Made by a program: the position numbers and the translations under genes. Below the pieces are notes generated by a model, which saw only the letters and a program-made list of their open reading frames with translations, was not told the DNA's origin and did no database searches. Below are positions 9,804 through 19,854 of a stretch of DNA of 64,000 nt, piece by piece; positions within the stretch are counted from its first letter, which is position 1, and the number at the start of each line of letters is the position of its first letter. Source of the stretch: Gerris lacustris (lineage: Eukaryota; Arthropoda; Insecta; Hemiptera; Gerridae). The stretch is taken from positions 63,037,442 to 63,101,441 of the forward strand of contig OX578285.1 in NCBI GenBank assembly GCA_951217055.1. Direction: 5' to 3'.

Positions 9804-10172
9804 ATGGACAGGCAACGCAAAAGATTAAATAAGCTAATAATGCTTATTGCAATGTCTATTTTAGAAGAAGTTGAAAAAGAAATTAATATGTCAAAAGCAA
9901 AAAAAAGTATGGATACAAAAATGGATTCAGAGAAGGGATGAATTAGGAGGTACTACTTCTCTTCTCAAAGAATTGGCATTAGAAGACACTAAAGAATACT
10001 TCGGAACTTTGAGAATGACTGAAAATTGATTTAATTTTCTGTTGATGAAAGTGCAGTCACAAATTCAACGTAAGGATACCTATTTTAAAAGTGCAATTCC
10101 TGCAAAAACAAAATTGCAGGCAGTCTACTTTCTTGCAACTGGATGTAGTTTAAGAACGCTTACACATATATA
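9804..10172 (+). pseudogene. PIF/Harbinger transposase (HARBI1-like), N-terminal fragment
   Basis: An ATG at 9804 opens a frame with a basic start (MDRQRKRLNK). After a one-base shift in the A-run near 9900, the sequence reads WIQRRDELGG, then LLKELALEDTKEYF, LRMTEN, and AIPAKTKLQAVYFLATGCS. This is the characteristic helical N-terminal part of Harbinger nucleases, ahead of the DDE domain. A stop at 10027-10029 and the abrupt change into (TA)n at about 10172 end it, and no catalytic DDE residues remain. The upstream 20 bp repeats fit the 5' terminal region of the same transposon. Confidence 0.7.
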
Positions 10173-10174
10173 AG

Positions 10175-10237
<63 letters not shown>
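10170..10237. repeat. (TA)n microsatellite
   Basis: About 30 uninterrupted TA dinucleotides follow the truncated Harbinger fragment. A second, shorter TA run is at 10479-10497. Confidence 0.95.
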
Positions 10238-10240
<3 letters not shown>

Positions 10241-10337
10241 GTCGTTAAGCCCGAAGTAAAGGGTTCAATTTTATAGATAAATAGTAAAGTAAAATGTGTT
10301 AATTGAAAATTAACAGTAAAACCAATGTAATTTACTT

Positions 10338-10476
10338 TTATCTACAATTGATACGAAATATAAACATTGTATCTCTGTTTAGAGGCGTAGAAAGTGATTA
10401 TTTACGTACTTGTATTCATTGCGCATGCGCATCTCATAGTTCTGAAGAATTCCTCTTCTTTACCGCCCTAGGGTGG
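10338..10476 (-). repeat. Partial reversed copy of the TTTATCTACGATTG repeat (copy C)
   Basis: Read on the minus strand, this segment matches the right half of the repeats at 20571-20834 and 22593-23741. It includes GCGCATGCGCAATGAATAC, the AATCACTTTCTACGC block and the terminal CGTAGATAAA-like sequence (here TTTATCTACAATTG at 10338). The left half is missing; a TA run follows. Confidence 0.6.
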
Positions 10477-10609
10477 TATATATATATATATATATATTAT
10501 AAATGAATTGGACATACTTGTGTCATTTTGTCAGTAAGTTATTATTTTTAAACTTCAAATATATGCCAATACTACGAATTTAGTTTAAATAGTTATTTAC
10601 GCACCGAGG

Positions 10610-10765
10610 GAATAAAAAAGGCATTGTACCCTGAGCGATATAGTTTATTCCTGAGGCAATTAGAGTTTGTTCCTGAGGCAAATCCGAGGGACCCATAATG
10701 TTAACTCCCGAGGCGGAGCTGAGGGAGTTAATTATCGCTCGGATACAATTGATTTTTACTCCCGA
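10610..10765. repeat. Imperfect inverted-repeat segment with repeated CCGAGG/CCTGAGG motifs
   Basis: ATTGTACCCTGAGCGATA near 10623 faces TATCGCTCGGATACAATTG at 10731-10750. In between, the motif CC(C/T)GAGG(C/G) is repeated several times in the two orientations. It looks like a small fold-back element. There is no ORF. Confidence 0.4.
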
Positions 10766-12097
10766 GGTGTGTACAAGATTTTATGTACAGAAGGGAGAAA
10801 AAAATAATTTAATAATATCTAAATTTTAAAGTATTTTATTAAACAAATAGTATTTTTTTTAATATTTATTTTAAACAAAAAAAATTAGATATACATATGG
10901 ATTAGTTTATCTACATTTAGAAATTATGATTTTACCTTTAACTTGTTTGTTTGTTTTAGTGATGAATCACCATGACACCTTTGTGGAGGTTACATGACAT
11001 GTCTGAAGATGACATTATAGATTTCGACATTAAACAATAATTAATAAATTAAATTGTGAATTTATCACCAAATGTTTTTACTTGTGCTTTAACTCTTTAA
11101 CTCGGGCAACACTGATAGGAATCATGAGAGTTCATGATTCCCTTATGTTCCGTTACTCCCTGTTCAACCTAACTGGGTGCAATAAGTAACATTCCCCCTC
11201 GTACACTAAGGAGAAAAGTTCACTTTTCTCCTCTCTGTAGACAATGGTATTTTTAAAACAACAAAGAGATTAAAAATATACTATTATCACTTTGAAGTTG
11301 TAATCCGTAAACACAAAATAATAGTGGACTTACTGAATCCCCTTCTCTATTTTTAAGGGGGCTAAGGGGCTTAATAAAAGATATACTAATTTTACCTCGT
11401 TAAAATTCATATCAAAAGACAAAGCATAACAAGATTAGAAAAAGTATTTTTAGACAAAACAAAAAAAGTCGAAATATGTTTCGGGGGAAATAGTGTGCCT
11501 CTTTAAGATATTATTATAAGTTGGGTCTCAAATGTCTTAATGAGTGCCTGAATTAGAATTCTTCCATGGAGTCCACACTCAAATCGTATAAAAGAGTTGC
11601 AGTTATTGTGCGGTGGTTAGGTTTAATATATTTAATAAACAGGTCAAGTGTGTTCGAGTCAGCAGACAGCGAGGGTCCGTAGGCCTCACTATATAGTTTT
11701 AAGTAGTATAGTATAGTATAATAGTTTAAGTAGTACCCCATTGATGGTGTTTTTTAAAATGCTAAAAAGCTTACTTTGAACTATCCTATGGGTCTGATAT
11801 TCTCAAAACACATAAACAAACTTCTGATAAAGTATTTTTTTGCCACTGAACCAGTCTACAACCATATAAATACATCGTAAAGATCATAGTTATAAAAAAA
11901 CGTATTTTGTCAACAAAAAATAAAATAATATTTTTTTTTAAATTTCCAAAAAGTGGTATCTTTACTTTTGGTCGAAGAATGTTCAGGAATTTTTTCAGAT
12001 TTTTTGCACTTCACATAAGCGAGATAGAGAGGGGGGGGGGGGACACGTTTCACACCCACTTCAAACTTGCCTACGCTCGCCCTATCAAAGTTATATC
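10766..12097. other. Intergenic stretch without a gene
   Basis: AT-rich sequence with no supported coding region. It holds two short perfect hairpins: GGAATCATGA..TCATGATTCC at about 11120-11143, and GGAGAAAAGT..ACTTTTCTCC at 11211-11232. There is also a pyrimidine/purine pairing (CCCCTT..AAGGGG) near 11340-11370 and a G-run of about 12 at 12030-12041. The last bases (about 12060-12097) are the target flank of the BEL element. Confidence 0.5.
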
Positions 12098-12819
12098 TGT
12101 TTAGGCTCCGCCTAATCTTGCATGTTTTAGCTAGTAATCTTTGTATGTATGCCTTTTAATTTATAAAACTTATTTAGTACTATACCTTACTTTGTTCTTA
12201 AAACTAATTTGCACTATTCACCACACTTATCCACGATCTTCAATCCAAGGAAACAAATTTAGCATGAGCATGATGCACGTAGCGTATTTATTTACAACAA
12301 CAATAATATGGAAGGTTGCAAGCAGGTTTACTAGAGCCTCCTTCCCCTTTCCAGCACACTCTACATCATCGACCCACCGGGTGTAACCTCCACCACACCA
12401 CGTCAACCTAGGACTCAGCTACCACTAGCGGTTTCCAATCAAACACCTTCAGTGCTGATTTGGGTAATCTAGGTCGCCGGAAACCTACCGAAGGTGGTTA
12501 CCATTATGTGTCAGCCGACGTGAGTACGTGCTTCTAATTTAGCTCTTAATTTATTGTTATTTTTATACTTCTTTAGCGACCGGCACCCTTCTAACCTACT
12601 TCTTTATAGCTAATACTTCTGCATTAACACCTTTCTTGCGTCTGAGTAGAGTTTGGAGGTTTACTGGCTCAGCACTGTGCAGCCAAACCACGAGTTAGAT
12701 ATAGTGGATATCCCGACGTCTTCACCGCTCATCCCTACGGCTCAGGCAGTGTCGACGTACCATATCTACCATTTAAATTATATTAGTAGTAGAGTGACCT
12801 GGCCCGTCACTCATTTATT
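12098..12819 (+). repeat. 5' LTR of BEL/Pao copy 1
   Basis: Starts TGTTTAGGCTCCGCC. Identical to 18253-18974 except at about two positions. The right border is uncertain by a few bases, because both LTRs end in a TCATTTATT run that continues as TATTTATT in this copy. Confidence 0.9.
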
Positions 12820-12938
12820 TATTTATTTTAGACTTTTATTTGGATATTATTTATTTACCCTTTTGTTTTTTGTTTTGGATTATATCGGAAGATAACGTCA
12901 ACCAGACCAGTAGGAGAGACCCAGATTCTGGTCTCAAC

Positions 12939-15900
12939 ATGGCCGCTTCCATCAGGAAGAAACTTCAAGGACTGGTTGAGGATATTCGGGAGATTAGAGA
13001 TCAGGGGAAGACCGCCATCTCCGACCCCACTCAGGTCCCGATGTTTAGAGGTATGATGACCACTCTCACTAATTTATATAGCACATACAGCTCACTCTAT
13101 ACGGAGCTTTGTGACTTAATCGAGGAGGATGGGTCTGAGTCTGTTACTGGGACAGACCACCTTCAGCGGAGTGCTGCCAAGAGGTACATGCATGAGGCAA
13201 ATTCCTATGTCTTTACAATTAGTGAAACTACCGCCGTTAAGGCTAGCACTAGCGCCTCCTTTGCCAATAGCACCTTATGCGGCTCTTCTAGGGCCAGGGC
13301 AAAATTACCCACCATACCCTTGGTAAAGTTCGATGGTGACCGGTCCAAATGGACTCGGTTTAGGGATCTGTTTGAGAGCTTAGTCATTGGGGATGACCAG
13401 CTGTGGGATGTAGACAAGTTTCACTACCTTGTCGCCTCTTTGGAGGAACCTGCTTCGTCTACTATTGCCAAACTTCCAATTACCGAAGCCAATTTTAACA
13501 TAGCTTGGCAATCCATAAAGAACATTTATGACAATAAACGCCTATTGGCTGGGAATTATCTGGACAGCTTATTAGACTTGAAGCCCCTCGTAAAGAAGCC
13601 GGCCCCCGAGGTGCTTAGTAGCAGACTCAGCTTTCTATCTGAAACACTGGCTGCTATCCAACAATTAGAAATTCCGTTGTTAGCAGACTTTATCTTATTC
13701 CAACTATCCTCCCGCAGCTTAGACCCTGACACCAGAATAGCCTTTGAGAACCATAACAATCAGGAGTTCCCTAGTTTCGACAATTTGGTCGAATTTGTTC
13801 GTAAGCGCTGCAATGCAGCCGAGCTAGTATTTACCCCAACTAAATCCGCTTCCGAGCCCTCAACTAAAGTATCCTCTTATCAATTTAAATCCCCTAAGAA
13901 GACCGTGTTAGTGTCCAACATCCAGACGCCTAGCCCTAAACTTCCAGCTAACCGGTCTACGGCCGAACGGCCGGCAAGGCTCTCCCCATGCTTTGTGTGT
14001 GGTGGGCCTCATTTCCTTAGTAGCTGCCTTAAATTTTGTAACGCATCCTTGGATACCCGGCATCAATTGATAAGCAATTGGCAAGGGTGCCGTAATTGTT
14101 TTCAAACCGGGCATGCCTCCCAGCAGTGCTCGTCGAAATGGAGGTGCCGATTTTGCAACAATAAGCACCATTCTCTCCTTCACCAATCGTCGAGCAAACC
14201 ATCGACCACCCCTGCAGCTAACCCTGACCAAACTCAGATTGCAACTTCCAAAAACAATAAAGTTTCCCTTAATTCAACCCTCTCTCAAGTAAACACCATG
14301 TTAGGTACTGCACTAGCTATACTTTGCTCCGGTAAAAAGTCAACTACTATTAGGCTGGTGATAGACTCTGGCAGTCACACCTCATTTGTCACTCAAGAAT
14401 GTGCTCAACGACTAGGCCTTAAGGTTGAGCGTTGTGACACCAACATTTGGGGTATAGGCGAAACCCCTCTTTCTGGGTTTAAAGGGCAAGCACGGTGCAC
14501 CCTTTCTCCCATTCATTCAAAACCAGACTCCTTGTACGTGTCAGTTATCGTTGTAGATAAAATAACTTCCCCTCTTCCTGGGTTTGACACCCCAGAAGAA
14601 AATTGGAGTTCATACTTAGCATATGATTTAGCAGATCCCCAGTTCTGGAAGACTAGGCCAGTCGACTTCCTTCTGGGTTGTGATCTCTTCGGTGACATAT
14701 TAACTGGCACAATCATTACCATTCATCCGGACATGCCCAAGCTGTTGGGCACTATATTTGGACATGCGGTTTTAGGTCGTATAGGTGTTTTAGAGGAAGC
14801 AACTCATTTGTGCAGTCTGCACGCTGAAGCTTCCAGACAACCTTCTAACTTAGAGTTAGATTTGCAGCGTTTTTGGGCATTAGAGGAGCCGCCCACTGCA
14901 AAAGCCAATAACCCCGAGGATGAAAAGTGTGAGCAGCTATTTAGGGAAACCACCTATCGCCTTCCCTGTGGTCGCTATGTGGTACGCTTACCCTTCAAGT
15001 CCTCGAATGTTCAGTTTCCGGGCTCGAAGGGTGTGGCACTTCGCCGGCTTGCGCACCTTGAAAGCAAGTTGGAACGAAGTCCCACACTAAAGCTCAAATA
15101 CCATGACTTTCTAAAGGAATACTTAGAATTAGGTCATATGACACTTGCCAAGCAGTCGGGGAAGATGTTCATCCCTCACCATTGCGTGGTGAAAGGTGAC
15201 GGATTGGACATAAAACTAAGAGTAGTATTCGACGCAGCCGCTCGCACCTCCTCTGGATCACTTAACGATGTCCTATGCGCAGGTCCCAAGTTGCAAGCTG
15301 ACCTTACCGTCATCCTCCTGAACTTTAGGCAACCAAAATTTATCTTTACTGCCGATGCTGTCAAGATGTTTCGACAGATCCTCGTACATCCTGATGATAG
15401 GGCTTTCCAGCATATTCTTTGGCGTTTTAACTTAGGCGATGAAGTTCAGGATTATGAGTTAAACACCGTGTCCTATGGAGAGTCTTGCGCGCCCTACTTG
15501 GCTCACCGAGTAGTACAACAACTGATAACAGACGAAGGCTCCGAATACCCACTAGCAGCTCATGCCTTGTCGGAAGACATGTACGTCGATGACGTAGCCA
15601 CCGGTGCTGACACCTTGGAAACAGCCATCAGGACTGCGCAGCAAATCGTTACCCTTATGGGAAAGGGCGGCTTTAGCCTGAGCAAATGGGCTGCTAATGA
15701 CCCCAATATTTTAGATGCCATCCACAAACAGGACTCTAACAGTCATGCCGCCACTGAGACAATATCACTCGAAAACTCCGACACTGCCTCCATAAAAATC
15801 CTTGGACTCCAATGGGAGCCGCAGGCAGACGAGTTTATGTATTGCATCCGACCTCCCCCCGTTAATAGCACTAAGAGAGGAGTATTATCTGCAGTGGCGC

Positions 15901-18029
15901 AGATATTCGACCCGTTAGGTTATCTCGGCGCCACTGTCGTCATGGCAAAGGTGATCATTCAAACTGCCTGGAAACGTCAGTTAGGTTGGGACACTGCGTT
16001 CCCTCCAGACTTGCATGATCAGTGGAAAACTTTAGTGGAAGAACTTCCTCTTTTGAGCGCCCTCAGGATCCCGCGTCGGGCTCTTTCGGATAATCCTATA
16101 TCCCTTCACCTTATCATATTTGCCGACGCCTCTGAAAAGGCTTATTGCGCCACAGCCTATCTCCACGCCACCTACTCCTCTGGGGTAACCACAAATTTAA
16201 TTATGGCCAAAACAAAGCTAGCCCCAGTAAAGACAGTCTCTATACCTCGACTTGAACTCTGTGCAGCTTTACTGGCCGCTCGTCTATTTCAATCACTTGA
16301 ATCCTTTTGTAAGCGACTGCCTCTGAGTCCCTCCGTTAAATTTTTTTCGGACTCAACAGTCGTCCTAGCTTGGTTAGGAACACCTACTTTCCAGTTAAAA
16401 ACTTTCGCCGCCAATCGTGTCGAAAAAATACTAGAACTTTGTCGTGGCAACACTTGGCACCACGTAGCCTCGGAAGACAACCCCAGTTATTTAGGTTCTA
16501 GGGGAGTTCCTCCGAGCAACTTATTACGTAATGATCTTTGGTTTCATGGCCCTCCTTGGGCCAAACTTAATCCCGAGCTGTGGCCTTTACATCATTCACC
16601 CACTCTTCCCGAGGAGATCCCTGAATTCAAGAACCCCGTTGCAGGCTGTTTATTGCTTACAGGTTCAACTGCTACACCCCTGTTGATAGCTTGGATGGAA
16701 CGGTTTTCCTCCTTCTCCAAGATGATAAACTCCTTCGCTTACATTCTACGATTCGCAAACATCCGAAACAGCGCCCAGGCTCATCATAGGGGACACTTAA
16801 GCTTGTCTGAGGTACGACAAGCTACTACTATAGCTATAAAAGCCATACAGGCTTTCTATTTTTTCAACTGCCCCACCATTGTGGCCGCCAAGGATTTACA
16901 CCCCTTCCCGAAGAACCTAGCCGGGTTACACCCTTTCTTCGACGAGGCGGGTCTGTTGTTAGTAGGCGGCAGGTTAACCTACTCGCAGGTATCTTGGTCT
17001 TGCAAGCACCCCATTATTTTGCCTGCTAAAACTCACTTCACCCGGTTGCTGTTGGAGCATTACCACAAGTACCTCCTTCACCCAGGACCCACGGTCCTGC
17101 TAGCGGTACTCCGTACCAAATACTGGGTCCTGGGCGCCAGAAACTCAGTCCGATTCCTCACCCGTGCATGCGTTTCTTGTCGCAAACTAAAAGCTCCCCC
17201 CTGCCAACCCATAATGGGAGAGCTCCCCGCCTACAGGTTCCGCGAGGGACGTGCCTTTCTTCACGTCGGTACAGATTTCGCCGGACCTTTGTTCGTGCGA
17301 GAATCCCTTCGTCGGAAATCTCCAAACTATAAGTGCTACATGTGTGTGTTCGTGTGCCTGAGCACCAAGGCTGTACACATAGAGCTAGTTACTGCTCTAA
17401 GTACAGAAGCATTTCTAGCTGCTCTTGACAGGTTCATTGGTCGCCGTGGTCTTCCCGAACGAATTTTCTCCGATCATGGCACAAACTACGTAGGCGCCTC
17501 AAACTCTTTAAAAGAACTGTACACATGGTACCGCAACCCCTCTAACCAGTCAACACTTCGTTCTCATTGTTCGCTACGGGACATTGACTGGTCCTTCACG
17601 CCCCCGACAGGGGCGTCGTTCGGAGGAATTTGGGAGAGTGTGGTTAAGGCTGCCAAGCTTCTTCTTCGAACTATATACGGCGAGAATCGACTGACCTTTG
17701 AGGAGCTCTCCACTTGGTTGATTAAGGTTGAGGCTATCCTGAATTCCCGTCCTATTTGCCCACTTTCTAGCGACCCTAGCGATCTTGCATACCTCTCCCC
17801 TGGCCACTTCCTTATAGGTTCCCCTCTTCTGGCTGTTCCTGAACAATCGCTCATCGGTTTGCCGGAAAACCGTCTTTCTAGATGGCAGCTAGTCAGCCAA
17901 AAGGCCCAGCACTTTTGGAAACGTTGGCGTGCTGAATATTTGACTAGCCTTCAGGAGAGGACGAAGTGGCGCAAGGCTGGTACAAATCTTCAGGTAGGAG
18001 ATTTAGTTATTATCAAGGATGACAACTGA
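12939..18029 (+). CDS. gag-pol: BEL/Pao Gag-Pol polyprotein (1,696 aa, C terminus lost by frameshift)
   Basis: The first ATG after the LTR (12939, MAASIRKKLQGL) is the likely start; the frame is open further upstream but only by non-ATG codons inside the LTR/leader. Domains, by approximate residue: Gag of the DUF1759 type (120-310); cysteine-rich knuckles (351-412: CFVCGGPH, CRNCFQTGH, CRFCNNKHH); aspartic protease (LVIDSGSHTSF, D476); reverse transcriptase (VVFDAAART, then YVDD at 882-885); RNase H (FADAS, LELCAALLA, FFSDS); integrase HHCC finger (1374-1415); and DDE core (D1446 in TDFAGP, D1512 in SDHGTNYVGA, E1566 in GIWESV). The DUF5641-like tail is cut: a 7 bp tandem duplication at 18020-18033 shifts the frame to an early TGA. 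At residue 1184, Tyr replaces the Asp normally found in the RNase H motif NP(A/S)DLxSRG. The protein would act in cytoplasmic particles and then integrate cDNA in the nucleus, but this copy is probably defective. Confidence 0.92.
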   Translation: MAASIRKKLQGLVEDIREIRDQGKTAISDPTQVPMFRGMMTTLTNLYSTYSSLYTELCDLIEEDGSESVTGTDHLQRSAAKRYMHEANSYVFTISETTAVKASTSASFANSTLCGSSRARAKLPTIPLVKFDGDRSKWTRFRDLFESLVIGDDQLWDVDKFHYLVASLEEPASSTIAKLPITEANFNIAWQSIKNIYDNKRLLAGNYLDSLLDLKPLVKKPAPEVLSSRLSFLSETLAAIQQLEIPLLADFILFQLSSRSLDPDTRIAFENHNNQEFPSFDNLVEFVRKRCNAAELVFTPTKSASEPSTKVSSYQFKSPKKTVLVSNIQTPSPKLPANRSTAERPARLSPCFVCGGPHFLSSCLKFCNASLDTRHQLISNWQGCRNCFQTGHASQQCSSKWRCRFCNNKHHSLLHQSSSKPSTTPAANPDQTQIATSKNNKVSLNSTLSQVNTMLGTALAILCSGKKSTTIRLVIDSGSHTSFVTQECAQRLGLKVERCDTNIWGIGETPLSGFKGQARCTLSPIHSKPDSLYVSVIVVDKITSPLPGFDTPEENWSSYLAYDLADPQFWKTRPVDFLLGCDLFGDILTGTIITIHPDMPKLLGTIFGHAVLGRIGVLEEATHLCSLHAEASRQPSNLELDLQRFWALEEPPTAKANNPEDEKCEQLFRETTYRLPCGRYVVRLPFKSSNVQFPGSKGVALRRLAHLESKLERSPTLKLKYHDFLKEYLELGHMTLAKQSGKMFIPHHCVVKGDGLDIKLRVVFDAAARTSSGSLNDVLCAGPKLQADLTVILLNFRQPKFIFTADAVKMFRQILVHPDDRAFQHILWRFNLGDEVQDYELNTVSYGESCAPYLAHRVVQQLITDEGSEYPLAAHALSEDMYVDDVATGADTLETAIRTAQQIVTLMGKGGFSLSKWAANDPNILDAIHKQDSNSHAATETISLENSDTASIKILGLQWEPQADEFMYCIRPPPVNSTKRGVLSAVAQIFDPLGYLGATVVMAKVIIQTAWKRQLGWDTAFPPDLHDQWKTLVEELPLLSALRIPRRALSDNPISLHLIIFADASEKAYCATAYLHATYSSGVTTNLIMAKTKLAPVKTVSIPRLELCAALLAARLFQSLESFCKRLPLSPSVKFFSDSTVVLAWLGTPTFQLKTFAANRVEKILELCRGNTWHHVASEDNPSYLGSRGVPPSNLLRNDLWFHGPPWAKLNPELWPLHHSPTLPEEIPEFKNPVAGCLLLTGSTATPLLIAWMERFSSFSKMINSFAYILRFANIRNSAQAHHRGHLSLSEVRQATTIAIKAIQAFYFFNCPTIVAAKDLHPFPKNLAGLHPFFDEAGLLLVGGRLTYSQVSWSCKHPIILPAKTHFTRLLLEHYHKYLLHPGPTVLLAVLRTKYWVLGARNSVRFLTRACVSCRKLKAPPCQPIMGELPAYRFREGRAFLHVGTDFAGPLFVRESLRRKSPNYKCYMCVFVCLSTKAVHIELVTALSTEAFLAALDRFIGRRGLPERIFSDHGTNYVGASNSLKELYTWYRNPSNQSTLRSHCSLRDIDWSFTPPTGASFGGIWESVVKAAKLLLRTIYGENRLTFEELSTWLIKVEAILNSRPICPLSSDPSDLAYLSPGHFLIGSPLLAVPEQSLIGLPENRLSRWQLVSQKAQHFWKRWRAEYLTSLQERTKWRKAGTNLQVGDLVIIKDDN

Positions 18030-18033
18030 CAAC
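18020..18033 (+). other. 7 bp tandem duplication that breaks the BEL copy 1 ORF
   Basis: TGACAAC occurs twice in a row (18020-18026 and 18027-18033). The extra 7 bp puts a TGA in frame after KDDN. The frame that follows the second copy continues with the expected BEL C-terminal region. Confidence 0.85.
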
Positions 18034-18216
18034 GCTGCTCGTATGCACTGGCCGATGGCTAGGGTCTGCGACGTACACCCCGGCCTTGATGGAGTAGTGA
18101 GAGCCGTGTCTGTCCAAACACCCTTTTCAACTTTGAAACGCCCGGCCAATAAACTCGTTCCTCTTTTCTTACCCGAACATTCCAGTAGTGAGAGTCCTTC
18201 GATTGGTGAGTTATAG
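18034..18216 (+). pseudogene. Separated C-terminal tail of BEL/Pao copy 1 (DUF5641-like)
   Basis: This frame, out of phase with the main ORF by the 7 bp duplication, encodes the usual end of BEL/Pao integrases: HWPMARV, then HPGLDGVVRAVSV and FSTLKRPANKLVPL. It ends at the TAG at 18214-18216, about 36 bp before the 3' LTR. The equivalent segment is seen in copies 2 (27577-27720) and 3 (39627-39818). Confidence 0.8.
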
Positions 18217-18237
18217 CTGGGAAAAATCATTAATGAT

Positions 18238-18252
18238 TTTTAGTAGGCGGTA
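18238..18252 (+). promoter_or_regulatory. Polypurine-tract-like motif before the 3' LTR
   Basis: TAGTAGGCGGTA abuts the 3' LTR TG. The same arrangement, GG(T/G)(A/G)GGCGG(T/A)A followed by TGTT, is found on the minus strand in copies 2 (27435-27449) and 3 (39563-39578). This fits the plus-strand primer site and fixes the 5' border of each 3' LTR. Confidence 0.65.
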
Positions 18253-18974
18253 TGTTTAGGCTCCGCCTAATCTTGCATGTTTTAGCTAGTAATCTTTGTA
18301 TGTATGCCTTTTAATTTATAAAACTTGTTTAGTACTATACCTTACTTTGTTCTTAAAACTAATTTGCACTATTCACCACACTTATCCACGATCTTCAATC
18401 CAAGGAAACAAATTTAGCATGAGCATGATGCACGTAGCGTATTTATTTACAACAACAATAATATGGAAGGTTGCAAGCAGGTTTACTAGAGCCTCCTTCC
18501 ACTTTCCAGCACACTCTACATCATCGACCCACCGGGTGTAACCTCCACCACACCACGTCAACCTAGGACTCAGCTACCACTAGCGGTTTCCAATCAAACA
18601 CCTTCAGTGCTGATTTGGGTAATCTAGGTCGCCGGAAACCTACCGAAGGTGGTTACCATTATGTGTCAGCCGACGTGAGTACGTGCTTCTAATTTAGCTC
18701 TTAATTTATTGTTATTTTTATACTTCTTTAGCGACCGGCACCCTTCTAACCTACTTCTTTATAGCTAATACTTCTGCATTAACACCTTTCTTGCGTCTGA
18801 GTAGAGTTTGGAGGTTTACTGGCTCAGCACTGTGCAGCCAAACCACGAGTTAGATATAGTGGATATCCCGACGTCTTCACCGCTCATCCCTACGGCTCAG
18901 GCAGTGTCGACGTACCATATCTACCATTTAAATTATATTAGTAGTAGAGTGACCTGGCCCGTCACTCATTTATT
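18253..18974 (+). repeat. 3' LTR of BEL/Pao copy 1
   Basis: Matches 12098-12819 base for base except at about two positions. After 18974 the sequence diverges from the 5' copy into ATATGTATTT. Confidence 0.9.
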
Positions 18975-19854
18975 ATATGTATTTATAAATTTAGTTACCA
19001 TCCTTTCTTAATCTGTTTCTCTGTGTGTCTGTCGCTACTTTAATTCATTTAGACTAACTTTATGTTTCCAATTTTTATACTTAATCTTATTGATATTCAC
19101 TAATGCTTGCTACTTGCCTAATATATAATTATTGCATTGTGTACTTATTATTATTTTTATTTAATTTACTATCCGCCTTATTTTCTCCCGGCTTTAGCTT
19201 TCTACAGGGATTCTCTCCTCTGGAGTGCTTGGTTCCCTATTCGGTACCCATATCCGAGTCTACCTCCTATGGGCCGAAACAATATCCAAAGAATTATATA
19301 TTTTTGTAATCAGCTCGACGTACCCTTTTATATGATACCCCTCACGTTGTCGAAAAAAAAAAATTAACCCTTAAGTTTTTTTACCCTAATTTTTTTGAAA
19401 AATTTTTTTTTTTAAGTCACTATATTTTTAACATGTGTGGGTAGGTACAAGACATATATACAAGCCAAATTTCAAAGTCATCGGACGAAAGGTGTAGCCG
19501 TGAGAGCAGGCGACGGACGGACGGACAGACAAACACACGCAGGAAAATATAAGGGCCCTTGGTTTTGCCTACGGACCCTAAAAATGAATGAAAACAATAT
19601 TTAAAATTTAAAATATTAAAAATTCAATTTGAAACAAAGACAAATTATGAAATAATCAGTATATTTTTAAATAGGCATAATGAATTATAGAACTTTTTAT
19701 AGTTGCTTATAATAATAATTACTGGTTTCGCTTGGCGTAATTCTTAGATTTTGATTTCTATTACACCATTAGTACATCATTGCTTCGAATCTAAAAGTGT
19801 TAAATGAATTTTTATTAAATGGTTAGAATATCCCTACTGCAGGATGCCACTATT
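18975..19854. other. Intergenic stretch with a MITE-like end
   Basis: No supported gene. At 19430-19580 there is a block containing CCAAATTTCAAAGTCATCGG, GGTGTAGCCGTGAGAGCAGG and then repeated GACG/GACA (CGGACGGACGGACAGAC), ending AGGGCCCTTGGTTTTGCC. Such blocks recur as dispersed elements in many invertebrate genomes. Poly-A/T runs precede it (19355-19420). Confidence 0.4.

Larger units (their letters stand above)
12098..18974 (+). mobile_element. BEL/Pao LTR retrotransposon, copy 1 (young, nearly intact)
   Basis: Two LTRs of about 720 bp (12098-12819 and 18253-18974) are exactly 6155 bp apart, with no indel between them and only two base differences that I can find (near 12175 and 12346). 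They flank one long gag-pol ORF. A purine-rich tract lies directly before the 3' LTR. Low LTR divergence means a recent insertion. The left flank ends TTATATC and the sequence after the right LTR is TATATG-like, so a 5 bp duplication with one change is possible but not proven. The coding part carries two damaging changes described separately. Confidence 0.92.

Noticed and set aside
12840..12938. Earlier start for the BEL copy 1 polyprotein
   Set aside because: The 33 codons before 12939 start with TTG, lie at the LTR/leader border and read as translated AT-rich DNA. The first ATG in frame that leads into Gag is 12939.
13205..17854. Several 60-107 codon ORFs on the minus strand across BEL copy 1
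   Set aside because: They are antisense shadows of a strongly coding + strand frame and have no motifs.
12091..18980. Firm 5 bp target duplication for BEL copy 1
   Set aside because: TATATC on the left and TATATG on the right are suggestive, but the right LTR border is ambiguous in a TTATT run, so I did not annotate it.
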